Of a stretch of DNA of 64,000 nucleotides, positions 60,230 through 64,000 are shown in pieces; position 1 is the stretch's first letter; each line of letters starts with the position of its first letter. Below the pieces are notes generated by a model. That model was not told the origin of the DNA and made no database searches. It was given only the letters and a program-made list of their open reading frames with translations. Made by a program: the position numbers and the translations under genes. The DNA is from Apostichopus japonicus (lineage: Eukaryota; Echinodermata; Holothuroidea; Aspidochirotida; Stichopodidae), in the NCBI RefSeq assembly GCF_037975245.1, contig NC_092564.1, positions 13,418,484-13,482,483 on the forward strand. The letters are read 5' to 3'.

Positions 60230-60404
60230 GTAAGTGTCCACGGCGACATTTTATTACATATTTTCCCAGTTCTTTCTTCTTCTTCTTTACGTTGCGTGTT
60301 GCTTTGCCTGCTTGACGTTAACATATTAATCAGAATTTATTCATGTGAATTTTAAAGTAAAAAAGTCTGACATCTATATTCTGAATAACAAAATAAAAAT
60401 AAAA

Positions 60405-60561
60405 ATAAATAAAACTGTTAGCAAACTGCTTACCACTAGAGAGCCTGTGTATTAATGTGTAAAAGTAAGTTGGCCTGACGTTACGATCCTAGCAGGATCT
60501 TCTTCAGAGGCTAAAATTTTAGCCTCTGAAGAAGATCCTGCTAGGATCGCAACGTCAGGCC
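60405..60561. mobile_element. Hammerhead-like repeat family, copy with inverted core
   Basis: The 105-bp unit is present in the same orientation as copies 1 and 2 (60405-60516). It is followed directly by a second, inverted core (60517-60561). The two cores form a 90-bp palindrome, 60472-60561, with 45-bp arms, no spacer and a single mismatch (60483/60550). In both arms the GAAAC box is changed at its second base (GTAAC on the minus strand, GCAAC on the plus strand), while the CTGAAGA box and the GATCCT/AGGATC helix are intact. Confidence 0.7.
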
Positions 60562-62059
60562 ATTTATATTCTGAGACGATCTTTTATCAAAGTCATCCAG
60601 AACAACAATGTGACAAAAGTCCTGCTGGGACCAAGAAGTCAAAGTCAGACTTGCTTTTTTGCTAAATGCTGCTCACTTAACCAGGACTTAAACAGTCTTC
60701 AGTTTCTTCCATAAACCAGTTAAGTCGCCAACAGCAGTGATATTTATAAGTGATTACCTCCATACTCTGTGGCGATGGTGGTAGAGGTGTAATTCTGGCA
60801 TATTTTGGACACTAATCCCAGGAGCAGAAGATCATGACATTTTGCCTGAAGCTTAATAGTTGATTCTTTCGTTTTCACACTATTTGACCAAAAGCCCAAA
60901 AATGTTTTAAAATTCAATGCGTTGTAGTGAGTTTGATAGAATCTTGCTTAGTTCACAACCCTGGCAGTGACAATGCACATTGCAGCATTTGGACCACACC
61001 AGTGACAATAATGCAAACATGTATATCAATGTAGTTCAGGTTACACACATACACACGCACATATCTAATAATCATTTAACACTTTTTCTAAAAGGATATC
61101 ATATTTCAAAGTGCTTTGTCAGGAGGTACATATGCCATTAGTATTAACATAAAGCTTTTCCTTTTAATGTTTTTCAATTTATTTCATATCAAGCTAAAAA
61201 ACTACTCCACAAATTTTGGTCTATGAGGGAAGTGATAATCTTACCATAATTATCATAGTTTACATTTTAGTTTTATATTTTATATTCCCTCTTTTTGAGA
61301 TACTCTTGCTGTGATTAATACTACTCTTCCCTTTCTTTCCTTGAGTTACTGTTGTGTTTGCAACATTGTGACCTTTGACCTCTGTTTCCTTTCCGTTTCT
61401 TTTCCTAGAATTTAACCTGTATCAGTTATGACTTTCCTTTGTTTGTCTGATGCATATAATACCTCCTAAATGTCAATTCAGACTGAAATCCCTCCCCCCC
61501 CCCTATCCTTCCTCTATCTGCTGCACCCTGTAGTTGTCTGTTTGCATACTTATATCAAGAAATTTGTGTTTTGCTTTAATAATTGGTGATCCAATTGTTG
61601 GTAATGAACTCAAATGTCACATAAGTTGAATTAGCATAAATTTAAAATGGCCACAAAGCCACATATGAACAACCGCTTCATATCAACTACCCACCTTCTA
61701 GGGCATCCCACCTTCTAGGGCATCCCCCGTTTAGTGAATATCACCTGTTTGATACAATACTTCCTTTCACCTGAAATAAACCCACCTCATCCCATCCCAT
61801 GTCAGCCTAAATTCACTTGACCGGTAAACCCATCACTTTGTTACAATCAGGCATTCTCCTAGTTATGATTCATGACTTTCGTCTACAAGACAGCATTCTC
61901 AGCAGCTTGAGAAATCAATTTCTGGTTTAATTTGTATTGAACATGCAGTTCTTTAGCATAAATAAATAAAGCCTAAGTTATGATAAAGTGTTTCATAACA
62001 CGCAAAATGACTTAAACTGAATCATGTCATAACAGAGCTGAAACTTTCTGGTATTGAAC

Positions 62060-62275
62060 TTATTTTGCTAAGATTTAACAAAAAAAATTCACTGCAAATT
62101 TAGACTCTTTTACTTATCTATCTTTGAGAAACTAACCTGTATGCTTTAATACAATTAACAAAATGAAAGATCTAACACGATTATAATCATAATTAACTCA
62201 TGTTTTATATTCCTTGTTTAAACTTACAGTACGCAATGTAGTGCAGTTATAGCATATGGGTACAAGATGAGGCTG
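62060..62275. repeat. 220-bp dispersed direct repeat, copy 1
   Basis: Shares with 63095-63325 'cactgcaaatttagactctt', 'atctttgagaaa', 'taacctgtat', 'ctttaatacaattaaca', 'ttataatcatgattaactca' (one change) and 'acaagatgaggc'. Same orientation, about 1 kb apart. Unknown class. Confidence 0.88.
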
Positions 62276-63094
62276 ACATTTTCTGTTATTGAACTGTTGA
62301 ATTAATCTCGCAAATAAGAAAAAGAACTTTCTCATTAGCTGTACCGTTTTCATGAAAATGCAAATTTTTTCAGTTTGCGTATGTTTTTTTCCCAACTTTT
62401 TATAGCAAAACGAAGGCTTTGTCAGGATGCTACTGACTCACACTTTAATGCCAAATAAAATAAAAACTCTAAGGATGAATGGTTCTGAAACAGAACATTT
62501 TATTAGACAAATTTTTGCAAAAAGGTAATGGCACATGACCACCAAGATATGGAAACCATAATCAGAAACCAACTACATGGTGGAAAATTTGCTTTTTTTT
62601 TCTGCTCGCATGTTCTTGGTTTCTGTGTTGATAAGAAGAAATTCCCCTCCCCCCCAAAAACAAATAATAATAATAATACAGAAGAACTTGATCTGCCTTT
62701 TTGTGGTATTTTTGTAAACCAATGAATTTTGCCAGCATTTTCTCTGACCATCTTGATTACTTTACTGCCAACCAGTTCTAACTTTAAAGGGGGATACCTT
62801 TTGTTAATCTCCCAAAGCCTGACAAGTAATATGAAGACCATGGAGAGCCTACCATACTATGATACACACACACCTTGTGTCCTAGTGTTATACAAAAGCA
62901 GCTTAAATGCACAAATGTCCGATCAAAGAAGTGAAGAAGTGCTTCAGACACTTTGCTTAAGACGACACTTTGCTCGATATCTCTCTTATTTTTTTTAACA
63001 TTTGAGAATTTCTGCATTATATTCTGATGTAAACTTTTGAGCATATAGAAACTAGATTAATCTTTTAATATTCTTGTTACCCTTTTAGCTAACC

Positions 63095-63325
63095 TTTACT
63101 TATTTTGCTAAAACAAAAGTTTTCACTGCAAATTTAGACTCTTTAATACCGCTTTGCTTTTATTTATCTGTCTTTGAGAAAGTAACCTGTATACTTTAAT
63201 ACAATTAACAGAATTAAAGATCTAACTTGATTATAATCATGATTAACTCATGTTTCATACTCCTTTGTTAAAACTGACTGTATGCAATGTAGTGAAGTTG
63301 TGGCATATCGTTACAAGATGAGGCA
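63095..63325. repeat. 220-bp dispersed direct repeat, copy 2
   Basis: Partner of 62060-62275, with a short extra segment (ataccgctttgctttt) and scattered substitutions. It could be a segmental duplication or two copies of one interspersed element. The 1 kb between the copies shows nothing else. Confidence 0.88.
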
Positions 63326-64000
63326 ATGTGAAGCCATTTCATGGTTACAGCTGTACAGCACAATTTGATGTCCAAGTTTCAAGAACAATCACCTTAAACA
63401 TTAAGATATGAAGTCAGGGGCAATGAATTAAGACAAATTCTTCACAGATGATACTGATGCTGTAAAGTAAATCTGTTATGTTTCTAGGGTTAGGAATACA
63501 GTATGTTTAAATTGTGACATATTTGCTTCCTGTGATGACCAGAGGTGTAATTATGACACATATAGGAATAATTGCAATGTCTTACTGTGACATTTGGAAT
63601 CTGTGTTAATAAAATGGATGTGAGTAAGGAGAGTAAAGATTAGCTTTGGGGATGGGTAATCATTAGTACTTTTGAATTCACTATATTAAGCTTGTAATGA
63701 TGTCCCTTCCAAATTTAAATGCTCTTTGTGGAAGTGAAGTTCAAATTTCTGTTCCATGCACCAATACATGTGACATCTGTCCCTTCCTGAAGTTTCCTGG
63801 GGCTGTCCCTAATTTGTGTGGAAACATCGCATAGTCATGGATCATTTCAGAGAGCATGCCAAGCTATAAAAAAAAGTAAATTTTGACTGAAAATACTCTA
63901 CCAATTCAATATGGTCTTTAATAGCACTTTTGAGGCAAATTACAATAATGGAAACAAGATTTCTGTTTTAGTTAGTATTCTTTAAATTGTTTGACTTTGC

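Larger units (their letters stand above)
60562..64000. other. Downstream intron, no further exon recognised
   Basis: The VPS13 block expected after exon 59 (acidic helix, then a 'FHISP.KLHLS' type strand) was not found in any frame up to 64000. The intron is therefore at least 3.7 kb if the 15-nt exon is real. It contains a 17-bp tandem duplication 'cccaccttctagggcat' (about 61690-61726), a C run near 61494, and the 220-bp direct repeat pair listed separately. Confidence 0.6.

Overview
The window is a stretch of animal nuclear genome that lies entirely inside one very large intron-rich gene on the + strand. The gene is a VPS13 of the VPS13A/VPS13C type, a bridge-like lipid transfer protein. 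I could join 59 coding exons between 492 and 60229. Each junction was chosen from splice signals, reading-frame phase and match to the family. Together they give 7,935 coding bases, or 2,645 codons with no internal stop. The first roughly 170 codons (chorein start) lie upstream of the window. The C-terminal part (VPS13_C, ATG2-like C-terminal helices, PH-like end) lies downstream. No second gene, functional RNA gene, promoter or terminator was found.

Organism: the AT-rich introns of about 0.3-5.5 kb, the invertebrate-like VPS13A/C protein with a single copy of the middle region, a CR1/L2-like LINE tail, tRNA-derived SINEs and a Penelope-like short repeat family suggest a marine invertebrate. 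An echinoderm (possibly a sea cucumber) is my best guess. This is weakly supported inference.

Layout: 492-6965 codes the region following the chorein domain (WW/WSWK-type conserved blocks and a lysine-rich loop). 8090-14306 codes further lipid-groove repeats and a linker. 19811-19966 carries a FFAT-like ER-tethering motif of the phospho type. 21182-33249 is the long middle groove, with a charged loop at 28020-29102. 37986-40894 is the later groove. 41707-57609 is the VPS13 adaptor-binding (VAB) domain, with six modules that each keep the invariant Asn. 57734-60229 leads into VPS13_C.

The introns are rich in tandem repeats: 29-bp minisatellite at 29780, 106-bp at 33491, 160-bp at 40969, 28-bp at 44711, 50-bp at 54085, 36-bp at 56215 and 163-bp at 57948. 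They also hold transposon debris, including a TTAA-flanked inverted-repeat element at 51559-52810 and a hammerhead-like repeat family at 11186, 46005, 54605 and 60405. The most interesting coding features are the candidate phospho-FFAT motif, a splice donor triplicated in tandem in frame, three tiny in-frame exons (18, 39 and 15 nt), and a GC-AG versus GT-AG donor choice just before the FFAT exon.
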